Shown: positions 41,901 to 56,900 of the stretch, in pieces
Numbering within the stretch: position 1 is the stretch's first letter
How the letters are laid out: every line of letters begins with the position of its first letter
Assembly (NCBI GenBank): GCA_016165875.1
Contig: JABBOT010000005.1
Location: 19,227,136 to 19,291,135 of the forward strand
Length of the DNA: 64,000 nt
Direction of reading: 5' to 3'
From: Acanthopleura granulata
Lineage: Eukaryota > Mollusca > Polyplacophora > Chitonida > Chitonidae
Notes under the pieces: generated by a model
Databases searched by the model: none
What the model was told of the DNA's origin: nothing
Seen by the model: the letters and a program-made list of their open reading frames with translations, nothing else
Translations under genes and position numbers: made by a program

Positions 41901-44900
41901 TGTAAGGAACATGTGGCACCTACTTCTCTTTGAGGAGTGCTTCTTTTTGTGCCTCCTCCAGTTCATCCATCTGTTTCTCCAGTCTGTCCTTTAGGTCATC
42001 ATGCTTCTTGCCACGGGTCATTGCCTGCAAGTCCCACACAAAAAATTTTTATCCTATTTATGCAGCCAAGGTAGATCACCTACTGTCAGTCTTTACTATT
42101 TGTTTCATTGGTGTTTAACATCGTACTCAAGAATATTTCATTTATACGACGACGATCAGCAATATGATGGGAGGAAAGTGGGCAGAGCCCATGGGAAACA
42201 CATGGCCATCTGCATGTTGCTAGCTAACCTTCCCACATGACCGGAGAGGAAGTCAGCTGGGCTTGAACTCACAGTGGCACATTGGCGAAAGGCACCTATA
42301 AGTCATTATGGTGTGCTAGCACACTAACCCCTCGGCCACGGAGGACCCTGTCTTAACTAAGGTGCATAATCCTAAGTGCTACGCGTAAAGAAATCCCTAA
42401 CATGACATATATGTGAGATAAACACTGTTCGAGAAAAGGGTCTCATTTATTTTTTTATAATCTGAAACTTTAAATTTTGAGCAGGTCTGTTGCTGTCTTT
42501 TGTTTACTTGACAGAGTTGTTTCAAGGGTAATGCATTCCCAGCTTCGAATATACTGTGCACGGGAATAAGTAACTTCATAAAACACAACACCATGTTCAC
42601 TTGGCACCAGGTCAGCATGATACGTTATTGGCACAGTTGTGTCAACAAGGCCTATAAATGTCTACAAACAGTAAGAGGTGGCTTACTTTTATGATAAGCA
42701 TCATTACTGGTCTTTGTCAACCTTTTGTGACCGGCCATGAATTTTAAGGTTTCAAAAAATACAACCTGGCTATCTACAAGACAATACACTATTTTATATT
42801 ATCACACAGCTTCCTCTTCTCTGTATGACTGGTGTCTAGTCTAAATACAGTGTGAAGATATAAAAACAGTTAAATGTTGCATTGACCTAAAGGTAGCCAG
42901 CTCCTAGGCCCTCTTTAAAAAAACACTGTTTATTGGGACTAACCCCATTCTATGAGGAAAACAAGGATCGACAGGTACGAAATTCTTTTCTTTATTCTGA
43001 AAAAATGGGGGTTTTAAAGAAATCAACATGAAGAGAAAAATATTAAAAACTAGAGCCCAAGGGCTTTGAAATGGGCCTATTGCTATTATTCTAACTTTAT
43101 TCTTCTTGTAACCATAGTGATCAGTTGTCTTCCAGTACAAAGTTCGTTAGTCATCTCCATGTACAAAGTGCCTATCCTTTATTGTGTCTGTAATAAGGGA
43201 CTTGGTAGCTGTACTTTGTACCATTTTACGTCAATTTTTTCTCACCCAGCTCATGACATTAGTTTAAAGAAAATACAATGCACTAGAACATCATATTGTG
43301 ATATATTGCAAGAAATAAGACATGTAATTTCAATATCAAAATTTTGCAAAGTTCTCACCATTTCTACTTATCCAGTTTAGCATGAGCACCAACTAAGTCC
43401 AAAATATCTTCAGTATTTGTACCACTGCTGTTCGTAGCAACAGATCAAGGCAACACATCATTTTTTGTCAAAATTTTGTCACGCTCGTATCATGTGTATT
43501 CGCAAGATGCTAGCTGGAGGCTTTATATCCTTCGAATATACCACCACTGCTTGTAAATGGTGAGGGGTATCAGCTAAATGTATTTTGTCCACTGAAAATT
43601 GGCACCACTTGATTGTGGTTTGAGGATTGTCAGCTGATGTGAGACTTTGCACAGAATCATTCAACTGCTAACACCAATGTTACTGAAATTATTGTAATGC
43701 ACAAGACCCCATAGAAAACAACTGATGAACAAATGTAGTACAGTCATATGAAATGCAAGTGTACAGAAATTACTCTCAAATGAAATGAAATAAAATTTCC
43801 AAAAACGTTTACAGATTCATCATTCAACAAGAGAGCTAACAATTATTTTGTACGCTAAAATTGCTAATTTGAATCAGACACCTGATTTATGAGGATGGGG
43901 AAGGGGAAAGAAGCATACACATGTATACTAAGCTGAAAATCCAGCAACCTGCAGGTGGTCTGTGGACAGAGCCGGAGAGAACTCTGTGCAGTTTCCTTCC
44001 ACCATAATGCTGGCTACCATCATATAAGTAAAATATTCTTGAGTATTGCATAAAACACAAATGATATATATAAATAAATAAATGAACCCAAAGTCACATA
44101 TTTATCTAACACTCAACATTTAAAATCATATAAAGCTGGGCCACACATTTCTTTCAGTACAGAACTAAGGCTGTCCACAAAACGGCAAATGTTTCAGGAT
44201 ATCTGTTTAATGCTGATCAATATTCTATGATAGCAAACACAAAATGCCTGTTGGCACTCATATGTACCCTGAACACAGGAACCAAAGAGATACAAAGGCC
44301 AAAAATTGCATGTGAGCTTTGCTAGGAAACCATGAAAGCATAAACTGTGTACTTTTTTGCAATACATGTATTATTACAAAATGAAGTTAAATATGTTCTT
44401 ACTTTATTATCCCATTAATTCACATCATGAAGCTTGTTTTTGATGTGATTGCTATGAAATGAAAGTTTATATACAGTTTATCAGGGTGTTCATTTATAGT
44501 CAATGGGTGGCGATTTTCGGTGGTTTTTGGTGGCAAAACTGCCGCCTACAAAAGCTGATTAGAAAATAAAAAGTGACATGGCGCTGTTGTTGTTTCGTAC
44601 ATGTGAAAAAGAATGCTTGTACCTTTGAGTTTGTCACTGTAAAAGCCTCGTTTTCAAACACTTTTGCCTCTTCGCTATATCTTATGTTTATCATTTAGAT
44701 GACAATACTTTATTTTGTGTGACATATTTGATTATTTAATCTTCTTCACTTACAAAACTTGCATGTTTTCCTGTGTGACTTGTACATTGTCTGGAAATTT
44801 GCACAAGTTGTAAATGTGACAAGGTACCTATCCGATATTCTTGAGCAGTAACCCAATGGGACAAGGCCAAGTACTCCGACCTCAACTTCGAGTTTGAGAT

Positions 44901-47900
44901 CTGCGGCCAGTTTTCTTGAGAACAGGTGATGGACTCAGGGTTGTGATGAATGTCAGAATTACAAAATAACATTCTTAGCACATCAAGATGGACTAACTCC
45001 CCCTCTATTCCGGTTTTTGCTCTAGTCCAGTCCATTATTCTGGAGCAGTAACCCAAGGGGTCAGGTAAAATAGCATCCTTGCCATCAGATAATTAATTTC
45101 CACATTATTCTTTATTTCCACCATTTTAATGACTACCCAAGCGCTTGATTGCTGTGAGGTACACCAAAATACAATTAGGAACTGTTAAATGTACCCATTT
45201 AAGCTATCTTGGATGATGTAAATCTTTTCGCTACCTATGCTACCATAGGCTGTCAAGGTACCGACTGGTATGTGACATTTACTGTTACCAGCCTTCTATG
45301 TGCCTTTCAGTACATAAAACTGAAAGGATAATAAATGAAAGCACCACTTCACACATAATTAAATCCTTCATTCAATGCATAATCATTGCATATAAATCCC
45401 AACAAAACAATGAAGAAAACATCACAAAATGAAGCTAATATTTGACCATAACACACGTTTATTTTGTTGAACGCACTGACACTGGGTACTTCCGTGGAAC
45501 TACTTCCGGAAAGTTCTTCACATTTTTTCGTACCACTATAATGAGCCTCTGGTGATTCTCACCAATAGACCCATAAAAATCTTTCCTCAAAACACCGACA
45601 AAAACTTTTGAGTACGTCCCTTTTTGGAGGGTTGGTTGGGTTATGTCGAATGAACATATTTTTAAGGATGGCCCTATAAACAACAGCTGCTAGCACCTAA
45701 CATAAGACACCCCATAACAGCACCTACAATCCTATAACCCTGAAAACAACACCCAACACTGACCTGAAGTAGGATAGGCAGTTCGTCCTCCTCCTTCATG
45801 CCCTGTTTGTGATCTTCGTCAATTTCCCGCGATCTTGCCAACAGCTGCTCAAGATCACTGGTACCGCCCGCTGCAGATTTGTCCCCCTCCTTAACATGTT
45901 GTTCATCCTTGCAACGATATAGTTGTGAATCAGGTTAGGTAACATCCACTTGTAACTTGAAAGCCATCAGTTGCAAAACCTTCCACTTTTAGTGGTCACA
46001 CAATTTATTCCAGATTTTGAAAGGAAGTGCAATGGTTAGTCATTTTTGCCTACCATAAGTTATGTTTTCAAACTGAGAGATGGCTTTGGAGTTATGTAAT
46101 ATCTTTGACAGATGCTTCGTTTTAGACTGTAACTCTGAGTTCAACATCTTAGCTGATTCAGGATTTAACTTCCTTCTCAGAGTTTCCATCTGCCATTTTA
46201 AGACCTCTAATATAAGGCAGGATTTCAAAGTTTGTCGATATAAGAAAAATCATACCTGAGTGCAAAATGAATATTACCAACAGCAGAGAGCAGATACTGC
46301 ATGATGAAATTTAAATTCCATGACCGAGATGCAAATGAAATGATAGTATTACCTTTTTCACCCTTCTCATGAGCATTATGCATCCTATACTTCCCTTTAC
46401 AACATCCCCCACATCCATCTTAGCATTACAAATACCATATTTTTTAAACCTTTCCACATGCTTGCATGGAGTGGTTTTAATCATGTTTGAGGAATTTCTC
46501 TCTTTTGCCCCAACTTAAAAATAATGTTGCCAAAGCCAACAAACCATAAGATGAGACTAATATAACAGAGGGACTGACAACGGCACGACGATCACATTAT
46601 TTCCCTTTCATCGCAAGACAACTCGTTAATACGGCAGTACCCTGCCAAGTGGATCACACTGAACGCGAGCTGTGAACTTGATCAACTTATTGACCTGTTT
46701 TCTCCCTACATGAGACAAACTGTGAAAACTTCCTCGGTTTTATTGATGCTACATTGCAAAGGTACGTAGTGGTAATAATTCTTAAGCTCTCTTTTGTCAT
46801 TTGTGAGTATATTCCACAGTTATTTTTTATCTGGAGACCTGTTTTTTCAACATGGTGGCGATATGGTTGCTCCCTCGAGCAGCCCAACAGACTTTTAAGT
46901 GTAGTTGCTCTTAAAGTGTTTTGTAAATTTTTCTGAGCTATTATCCATTGAGTTCAATGGATAATATCATTAGTTACTCAGGCAGCTGACAATGGATGTG
47001 CGGATAAAACCCCGAAATTGATAATGGCCATGGCGACTTTCAGACCCAGGTGGGTTTAAATTGATTGCCTCTTCACATATCATGAGTGTGTAATATTGAA
47101 GAAAACAGGTCAATTCATCCAACACTCGACCCATACAAGACGACACATGCAAAATCCAGGGTCAACTCACTTAATGGATAAAATCATGAACAAGTATGGA
47201 TCTAATCAGCTAATTGCTGTATAAGTATCTAGCAGTTGTGAAAATTTGGGGTTTTCATTATATACGTCCCTATATTTTAAGATGTATTGAGGTGATAACT
47301 TTTTACAGGTAGAGTGACATGCCGCTGTCTGCAACCTGGGCTTAGTTTCATCATAACTGCTGAACTATAAGATGCTTAACATGTAGCAACCACCTTTGGT
47401 TATCCCTTTTCTTGTCTGACCTGGAAAGGAATTCAAAACTTTGATGTAAATATAAACGTTTCTTTGAGTACCATTCATGCTTGAGTCAAAGGTGGGCAGC
47501 TATGAAAGCGCTTGTGGAAACCTGTATTGTATCACGTGCATGAGGATATGTCATATTCTAAGATCAACTAAGGAATTTCCATCCTCCATATGTGTCATGC
47601 AGGTTTTATTTCAACGAAGAATGTGACATGATAACTGAACAGTAATTCAGATTGATTCGTCACAAGCGAGCCACTTGTGATTTTTAGACAGAGCACATCA
47701 GTATCATTCTTACAAACACTGATCTATCAATGAGTCAGTGGAAACAACACGTCCTGAACTTTTTCTCTCCCTGAACTATCAAAAAGCTAACAGAGCTTGA
47801 GTTGCTGCAATGTTCAAAGTGTTCTTAAAATGTTATTATTTATACATGTATTTATATTTGAGACGTCTCCTGGTCAAATGTCTTTTCAGTAATGAACTGA

Positions 47901-50900
47901 GTTGTTGTCTTCCAATAAATCTTATAAATATTAAATTTATATTATGTTATTATTCAAATACATGTATTTATATTTCACACTTCCTGTGGAAATGCTGTTA
48001 CTAAAACTGAATCCAGCAAATGTACGGTTCACTTTGACCAACAGATAACTATTCACTGTTGGTTATTGCATGATGTCACTTTTCACAACTAGTATCTCAG
48101 CAAATGTTCTAAGAAAATAACGGCAGACAGGCACTCAAATTATATCCATCTGGTCGTATTCAAATATCTTTTTCCAGCGACTCCTTTCCATGAAGCATAT
48201 GATGTGTGGGCTTAATCCTAGTCTAGGACAGGGGATTTGTGTTTCCCTCTGAATTCGCAGGAGACTTGGTGACAATAAGCCGTCACGGCCACTGCTAGGG
48301 CCATTTCACAGCCCAGCTGGGGTCTTGTAATTGTTTTCATTGAAGGCCACTTGTCTTCTACCAATGTAGAGTTTTTATGTCACATGCTGGAAAGTTCACC
48401 ACTAACATGAAGATCGATGTTTTACCTTGGGCACAACAGTTGTTTGCACCCATAAAACTTAAGTCCCATGTATAAGTGAAAAACTACTGAATTTCATCTA
48501 AAATTTACCTTTTATTATTCCTTGATTCTGATTTATTTATTCAGTTTACAGGATTACTTATAAGTTTTATGTGTTCAATTTAATTAGAGTCTTCTCAGAA
48601 AAATGTCAGTAGTTTCCCTGCTAAACGAGGCAGAGAAGGTTGTTGTTGTATCAGAAATTCTTCAGCTCACATCCAGGCAAAGACTGGTCAACGCACAGAT
48701 TCTATCTACCTCTTTACAGTCTGTAACATCCTGGATGTTTTTGGTTTGACTGTCTGGACATCTTAACATCAATAATGTTGACATTTAACTGCAATGACAC
48801 TAGCCTTCACAGCACGTTAACTACAGGTTAAATTCCTTGCCGATTAAAACACATCTGCCTGACACATGTGCATGGGCATATTACTCCCTGAGTGCATGAT
48901 GACGCTGGCTCATTTATATGATAATACTGTGACACTCACTATTCTGTGACTCCCATTCACAAGTGCAGACGCTGCTGATCCAACTGTTATATTAATCCCA
49001 GCCAAAAATAAATGCCATCCATGAGGTCAAAAGATTAATGCTGATAAATTGCCCTTAAACAGGCAAAAATGTTGAAGAACCAGAGTTGAATAAGTAAGAC
49101 GTAGGTCAAATATTAATATATCCAGCACTGTAAGAGAAGAAAAAAAATTTGGAAAGCAGTTCTGACATCTAGCCACTACACAAACACGATAAACTACACA
49201 AAACACACTTATTCCTGGTTTACCTGTTAAGATGTATACACTGACTCCCAAGTTTGTCCTATTTCTCACTCACCATCTTACGAGCGTTCTTTGTCCCTGT
49301 CAGTAGGTCAGCTATGTTGTACGTGGCGTCCTGAGCGACTTTCCCGCTGGACAGAGACAACTCTTCCTTCAGACTTTCTCCGTAGCCTTTCAGAATTGGC
49401 ACAGACTGACACCGCTGTGAAACACACACATTTACAACTCGTAATATAGATGTACAACACAACTTCTTTTTCACTCACATGCAATGATACAAGTACATAT
49501 AAGTGAAATACATTCCTTCCTTGAAATGCCTTTTCAGAATATTTCGAGAACTAAGACAAACTAGGGTGAAATGTAAACATTAGATTGGCTACAGTTACAC
49601 GCCTTAACGAAGGTAAGATCTGGTCGCATTTATTATACAACATTAATATTGCCAAAAAAACATCTAGACTTGTGATATGCCACTGAAATTGCCACCAACA
49701 CGGCCAAGGTGCAATGTATACAGGTATATGTTAAATAGGTTACCTGGGCCATTATAAGCTTTCTGGACTCTTGCTCAAGGAGACTGAAACACAGATATAT
49801 GTAATTCAATTTACTGTATATACATTCATACTGTTCATAATGTATAGTAACACTAGAATGCTACATGCTAAAAAGAAAACGCTAGACTCAAGTTCAAGTT
49901 CATAATAACATCAATAACATCACAACAGTAATTAATACAACTGATGTCCTACAAATATGTTCACAGAACAATATTAACTTACTTTTTTGCCCCTTCTGGT
50001 TTTGTGAATTATCTGAGATAAAATGTTAAACATCTTGTAGTACGATCCATTAAGAAAACATATATTAACAGGAAAGGCTGTACGTCGTAACCCAGGTCCT
50101 AAGTCAAAACTTTTATTGTACAATGTGATGTCTGATGATTTATGACGTTACCTGTTTTCACAAAGCATTTTTGTGAAAGACACATATATACGTGAAATAT
50201 GATATCTTACATAATTGTCAAACCATCAAAATTATCGTACACGAACGACATTTGGATGAAGGTGGCCCCAGAAGTGTACACCTGCCCTGAAGATAGATTA
50301 GGTGCGCCAAATGTGTACAGGCAGGTGTGTACAAAATATAGGTCTATGATGTGCATTGGCCTTATAAATACATCAGAATTAAAATGTCAATGTAATATGT
50401 ACACTTCTGCATGGCGCTGATCAAAGACTTCTACAGAGTACATGATCACTCACTCTCACTGAAACAAATACACGACAACTATTAGCAATGCGTGAACCCA
50501 AGTAGTCTGGCTGCCTCAACTTACACTAGTGCTTCATGTTTACGTTTCCATGCACAACAACTTACAAAGAGTCTGTAAATTCGTTATGAGAAATTCGGCT
50601 TGGAATGTCCATCACAGGCATATCTGTAAGATTAAAAATATGAAAATAGAAGACAATATAGCTGTCAAGGACAGCAATTCCAGGGATCAGCCTCATATGT
50701 ACTGAATGCACACACAATAACACTAATTCCAAAAGAATAAAAAAATTGAAAAAACCATGACAAATATAATAGGAATTAACATGATTCAAACCCTGGACTG
50801 TCAGAAATCATATACAATAGGTCAAGTTCTGGCGACCAGCATAGAGAAAAACAGAAAAAATGCAAAGGAATCACCAGGATTTGAACCATAGACTGCCAGA

Positions 50901-53900
50901 AATCATGTAGAATTGGTCTATTAATAGAGATCAGCATAGCGGAAATTACCCTCTGATCTTCAGCTCACAGCTGTTTAGGAAAGACAGAAAAACAGAAGGA
51001 CAAATGGGCTGTGAGCAATAATATACAATAGTTCTAGAGAAAATTCCCACTTGATCTTCAGCTTACAGCCGATAACGAAAGGACAGAAAGTAAACATTCT
51101 TGGAAGGTTAGAGGGCATCGCTGTCCCTGACAGGTATATTTTCCTTTGATTTTGTTGCTGTTGTTGTTGTTGTTTTTCTTTTAATTTCTAGAATATACAA
51201 ATCACACTCTATGTACAACTTGAACTTGAAGTCATAGAAGGCACAGTTTTCATTTCTGCATTAACAGTATTTGTTGTTTACCTAATAATCTAGCATGTTA
51301 AAAGTTGACCACATACATGTAACAAATGGAATGTTCCTAACATACTCTATGTGGCTGAACAAGCCTTACCATCTGATAGAGTCCTGTCTGTTAAGCCTTC
51401 TGGAATCGCGTCCAACAGGCGAAGGAGTTTGCCAGTGTCCAACTGTGGCATCTGGTCACAAAGCTGTCAAATATACAGAACAATTGACATATTTATACAG
51501 GATATGAAGACTCACAAATATAAACAAAGTTACATCTGCCACCACATAACTGAGATTTAGGCTATCAATGTCAGTATACATACAAGCATATTTCATTGGC
51601 ATTTTGATCACGGTTCCCATGACAGCATTTTTTTGCACCGGTGAACGATCATTCCCCCCCTCCAAAAAAAATCCCCACACCTACACCATACACCATAAAA
51701 ATTACTGTTTGTATTCCTAAACATCTTTAAAAGACTTGACTCTGGTAAGTACATGTATGAAAATATTTCAAGACATTTTGTCTTGTAGTCTCAAGTAGTT
51801 GTATGCTGTTATCGGTGAAGTCTGGAAATGCACACGTACATATTTGTGGGTCACAAGATAAACTTGCTGATCACAGCGTTTAATACTTTATTCCTACGTT
51901 GCTCAAGACTGCGTTCAGCAAGATGTTGGCTTTTCTTTTCTTCCTTTTTTTGCATTAGTATTGGGTTGTTGGCTTTGTATCAGAAGCAACTGATACTTTG
52001 AAAAGTGCTAAGAAGCATGTTTAGCAATGTCAGGTATCACTGTCAGTATATTATTAGTGATGCACTGGGAAGCACATGGTCTATAAACAAATTTACTGCT
52101 CCTGAGACAGGAATCTGAGCTTGGCATACAAAGCTAAGGTAAAATATTCTTGAATTTGGTTTAAGTTTCGTATTCCATGAACCACATAGGGTCTGAGCTT
52201 AGTGAACCTTGCTGGTTGTTTCCCAACAGTCAAACATAATCTTTCCATGCAATTATTTACATCCAAGCTTCATACTTGAACGGTTTTCACTCAGATCGCA
52301 GCACTGTCGGCTCGTTTCGAAGAAAAGTTTGTAGTACTTTTCAACATGAAATGATCTCGTAGAGCAGCTGAGAAAGCCTCAAATTTAACCTTATTACTTG
52401 TTTCACTATTATTTTTTTCACCTACACATGCAGGGAAGGATACCCCCCTTCCGCACCCTCCTCTCCTCATGCGTACTGTCCTCAGAAAGTGCTTCGTGTT
52501 CTGTTAAATGTTTTACTTCTTTTTTTAACTGGCGAGAACTCTGTTCACATTGCAGTGTTAACAACCCAGAATATATACATGATAGTTTGTAATTCATGAT
52601 TTCAAGAAATTCTAATATGATCCATATCTTTTAAATACAATGGCAGAAACACAGTGACACATTTATTAACATTTACATGAATTAGTTTGATTGTAATGCC
52701 ACATTCAGTAAATTCTCACTTACAATGTATGTGATTGTAAATTTTATGGGTGGGGCATGTAGGAGTGCAATAGGTAAACCACCCACTTTTGGCATATTAC
52801 TGACAAATTCTCTTGCATGCCATGAATACATACACAGTGCTATAAGTAGCTATGCTAAAAGTGTTGTATGAAACAATGACTGACAGAATTGTCATTAAAA
52901 AAATGTCACTGACCTCCTGAAGTTCCTCATTGGGTGCCTTAAAACTCTGACGCCTGACACCTTTAACTGGTCGTATTGACTCCATCTGAAACAACATGAT
53001 ACAATCGGTACAAAAAATGGATAATCAACAAATACAAGACAGTCAGGGTTGCAGATTTCTACATTATTTAAGAAACACTGATTCCTCATCTAGTCATCGC
53101 TGTTCCTGTTAGCACAGTAAATGTTGACGCTAAATATTAGCCACCACCCCGTCTCCCTTTGCCTGCCAGTTTTTAACACAGCAGTCTAAAATTATGTGCC
53201 CGTTTGTTCTTTCCTGTAGCAAGTCACACTTCTCTGTGCATGTGTGCTCATAAAACACTTAAGTAACACACATACTGCTGCCTCACAGCAATTATACTGC
53301 AAATTTGGGCCCTTTTGTGCAGCCAGTCAGAGTCTCCTATGTAACCAGAGCTAGGTAACATGCAGAAAAGCAGAACAAAAACTGAATGTCTGTATGAAAA
53401 GCTACGACCAGGGGTGAATTAGTGAAACTGAACTAGTCGGACTTCCGAAAAAGTAGAAAACAACACACTGGTACCTGCATGTAAACAACTTTTCACCGCA
53501 AAATCAATTCACTTGTTTGGCGTTCGAAAAGAATAATATATCACAGATATACCCTGACAATCAATCCGTATATATAAATGCAGGCCCATGCTAATCCGCC
53601 TTCAAAAAAATATCAATGAACCTGAATTCAAGTTATGCTTAATTCATATGACATCTTATATTCCAAAATAAATCAGTGGCTTCCCACACTCAGGTGTATT
53701 TGATATTAACATTTCAGGGGGTTTTCTACCCAATTTCCTTTCAGAAACTCAAATTGAACAAATCTGAAATGCACCACCAATCATGACAATGTAGCAAAAA
53801 CTCAAGACAAAATCTGTCAAAAGCTCAATTTTCTGATATTTCTCATTGAGAATGTGACTAGAAAACCCCCTGCACTTATCATAAATTACATGACATTATG

Positions 53901-56900
53901 GACAAGTATGTTTGTACCAGTGAGTTGAAGGAGAGGAGGCTGGTGTTAGGAGGGATCCCAGATGAAGCAGCTGATGTCGACCGGCCAGAGTTCCTCATGT
54001 CTGCCACAATATACCGACGTACAGTCAAGATGTTCAGGCTGCGGAGATAAGAAAAATTTATTTTTTTATTTTATTTGGGTTTTGCATCACACTCCAGATT
54101 ATTTCACTTATGCGACAGTGGCCAGCTTCATGGTGGGAGGAAATCGAGCTCCTTCTATGGGAAACCCACAAGAACCATCCGCAGGTTGCTCGTGGACTTT
54201 TGGTTATATTTAGTGGTTTGGGCAACAGAAAACTTTACAAAAAATATAAAATTTTCAGTGTAAGCAGACAAATATCCTTCATAACTATGACTTAAAACAA
54301 TACGTACATGTAAGGAAGTAGGGCATTCAGGTTTTACTTCATCAGTTATCCATGTGAATGAGTCTTTACTTTTCATACGTTAAGGTCTCAAACCTACAAG
54401 CAAAAAACATGCTACAAACTCACACTTACAGCTTGTTGGCATCCAAGGCGAGCTGAGCTTTCAACCTGCACATATTGGCTGGTCCACTGAAGACACCTCT
54501 TCTGTTAAGCACTGGGTAAATAATTGGGTTCAACTGATACAAACAAGACCAAGTTCCCAAAGTCCATAATAGCTACACTCATATGCTCAACAAAGTATTT
54601 ATTTGAATAGTGTTTTATGCTGTACTGGAGAATATTTCACTCATACACATGTGGCCAGCATTATTGTGGAAGAAAACCGAGCAGAGCCCAGGCCGAATCT
54701 CAAGTCCACGTGGAGGTTGGTGGAAGAACTATCTGGACACACTAGGAAAAATCAGCTGGATGACGTGGCACATTTTGTCAACATACATGTATCAGCTGTT
54801 AGTAGCACACTGCAGACTGATGCAGTAATGCTTCAAAACATCCATGTTTTATCCAGAGACCTTAAGAGTCTTGAAATTTGAGTTCTATGTACATGTACAT
54901 GTGATATCATTGCACCTATTAGTAATAATAATGTCCACATGCTTCACCATGACACGTGAAGACACAACATCAAGTCACCAATGCCAGAACAGAACGTTTG
55001 GTGAAACCGGGCAGAAATAGGGAGAAACCCACAACCATCCGCAGGTTGCTGGCAGACTTTCCCACGTACGGCCAGCACTGGCTGCACTTCAGTTTGCAAC
55101 ATGTCTGAGGTTGTGCAACGAAAGATATGGGTCAGAATTCACCCAGTTTGTGAGAGGAATATCCACTGATACCCCACTGGTAAGAGTGGAGGATATATCA
55201 TGGTTAAATGTAAGGTTGTAAATCTTTGACAACAATTTTGCACATGCTACTTACCTACAGCTTTATGAAGGTAGTGTCTGAACAAACGTTCACAAACAGT
55301 CACAATGTACACAGTTATCCTTCTGTTCAATTCGCTGTTGTCTTCTGCACTCTGTTGACATTCGAGTAAAAACACGTCTCATTCATCCAAACATTATAAT
55401 ACAGGTACCCAATACAACACCAAACCATAGATACAAATGAGATTAGATAATTTTGATTTACAACGTAACAATGGATAAGTAAAAATTGTGATGTCAGTCT
55501 GGTTTGTGGTTAGTCAGTGCATTACATCTCAAACTTGTACTTATGTCCTCAAACTTGCCTTATCATACCATCTGACTTCAATCATGAAAGTATGTCAACC
55601 CTGTAAATCAGACCAGAGTCCCAGCTGCCATTGTTAAAGACACCAGTGCTGTTGTTTTATCAACACAGGTACTTTGGGAAAAGATCAGAATAAAAATTTT
55701 AGATTTTGTATAAATCCTGTGTTGGCTCGGTGTACTCTCCTAATCACAATGGTAAACAGGGATGACATATAAACAACTTTCTTTATTTACAAATCTTAGG
55801 CAACTATCCACATTGCAACATACCAGGAAAGGGTCATCAACTTGTTTCTTCACTTCCCTCCATATACCATTGACTTCTCCCATCAGAATCCCAGCCTGAA
55901 ACCCAGAAACAATCAGAAAAACTTGCACAAACAAGCTGAAACTATTGCTCAACTTAAAATCATGTACCATGGATCAAAAGTGCATCTTTATGGTATGAAA
56001 GTGGAGGCTAGTGTTTCAGACGACTCAGTATGGGTCACACTTGCCCGCTGATATAATCTCTGTCCTAGTGGGTGGTTCATAGCCATATCTGACAGCAAGG
56101 TAACAGACATAAGATTTTTCATACGAGTACGACACAATGTACATAATGATATGTCTGAGCGTTTTCAGGGTGGATATGGTTGGAGGAAGTTTGAGTGTTT
56201 GGCCCTGAACACAAATCATTGGCAAATTATGGACTTAGAGATATGCACACTATAAAGGTAGGAGGCAAGTGGTCTTTATTTATATATTTATTTGATTGGT
56301 GTTTTACGCTGCGCTTGAGAATATTTGACTTATACACTGTGATCAGCATAATGGTAGGAGGAACCCTGGCAGAGCCCGGAGGAAACCATTGCGCCATCCA
56401 CATGTTGCTGGCAGACCTTCCTATGAACCAGTGGAGAGGAAGCCAGCGTGAGATGGGCTTGAGCTCAGAGCGAATGCACTGGTGAGAGGTATCTGGGCCA
56501 TCACGCTACAATAGCATGCAAACCTCCTCGGCCAATGGAGGCAGCCTCAAGTGGTCTGTAACAAACCACCAAACTGATGATTTATTTATTTATTTATTTA
56601 TTTGATTGGTGTTTTACACCGTACTCAAGAATATTTCACTTATACGACATTATGGTGGGAGGAAACCTGGCAGAGCCTGGGGAAAACCCATGACCATCGA
56701 CAGGTTGCTGGCAGAGAGCAACTTGATGATTATAATTAATCACTTGTTGTTACCAAGGCCAAACTAAAAGGGAGAAGACACAGGGATGAGGAAAATCAAG
56801 GTCTCTGAGGAAATGAATACTAGCAAGATGCCCTGCAGAACTGAAACACACAATGATTTTCAGTCTACAACATCAATGTTAATAACCTTCTTCGAGGCTA

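Larger units (their letters stand above)
42351..45763 (-). other. Large CCDC87 intron
   Basis: Holds SINE and dispersed-repeat copies (43941, 45570) and a direct repeat of about 24 bp at 44836 and 45036 (tattct(t/g)gagcagtaaccca). No exon recognised. Confidence 0.5.

Noticed and set aside
44736..45056. Minus-strand frame of 106 codons as a CCDC87 exon
   Set aside because: No acceptor and donor in matching phase; exons 14 and 15 already join in frame without it.
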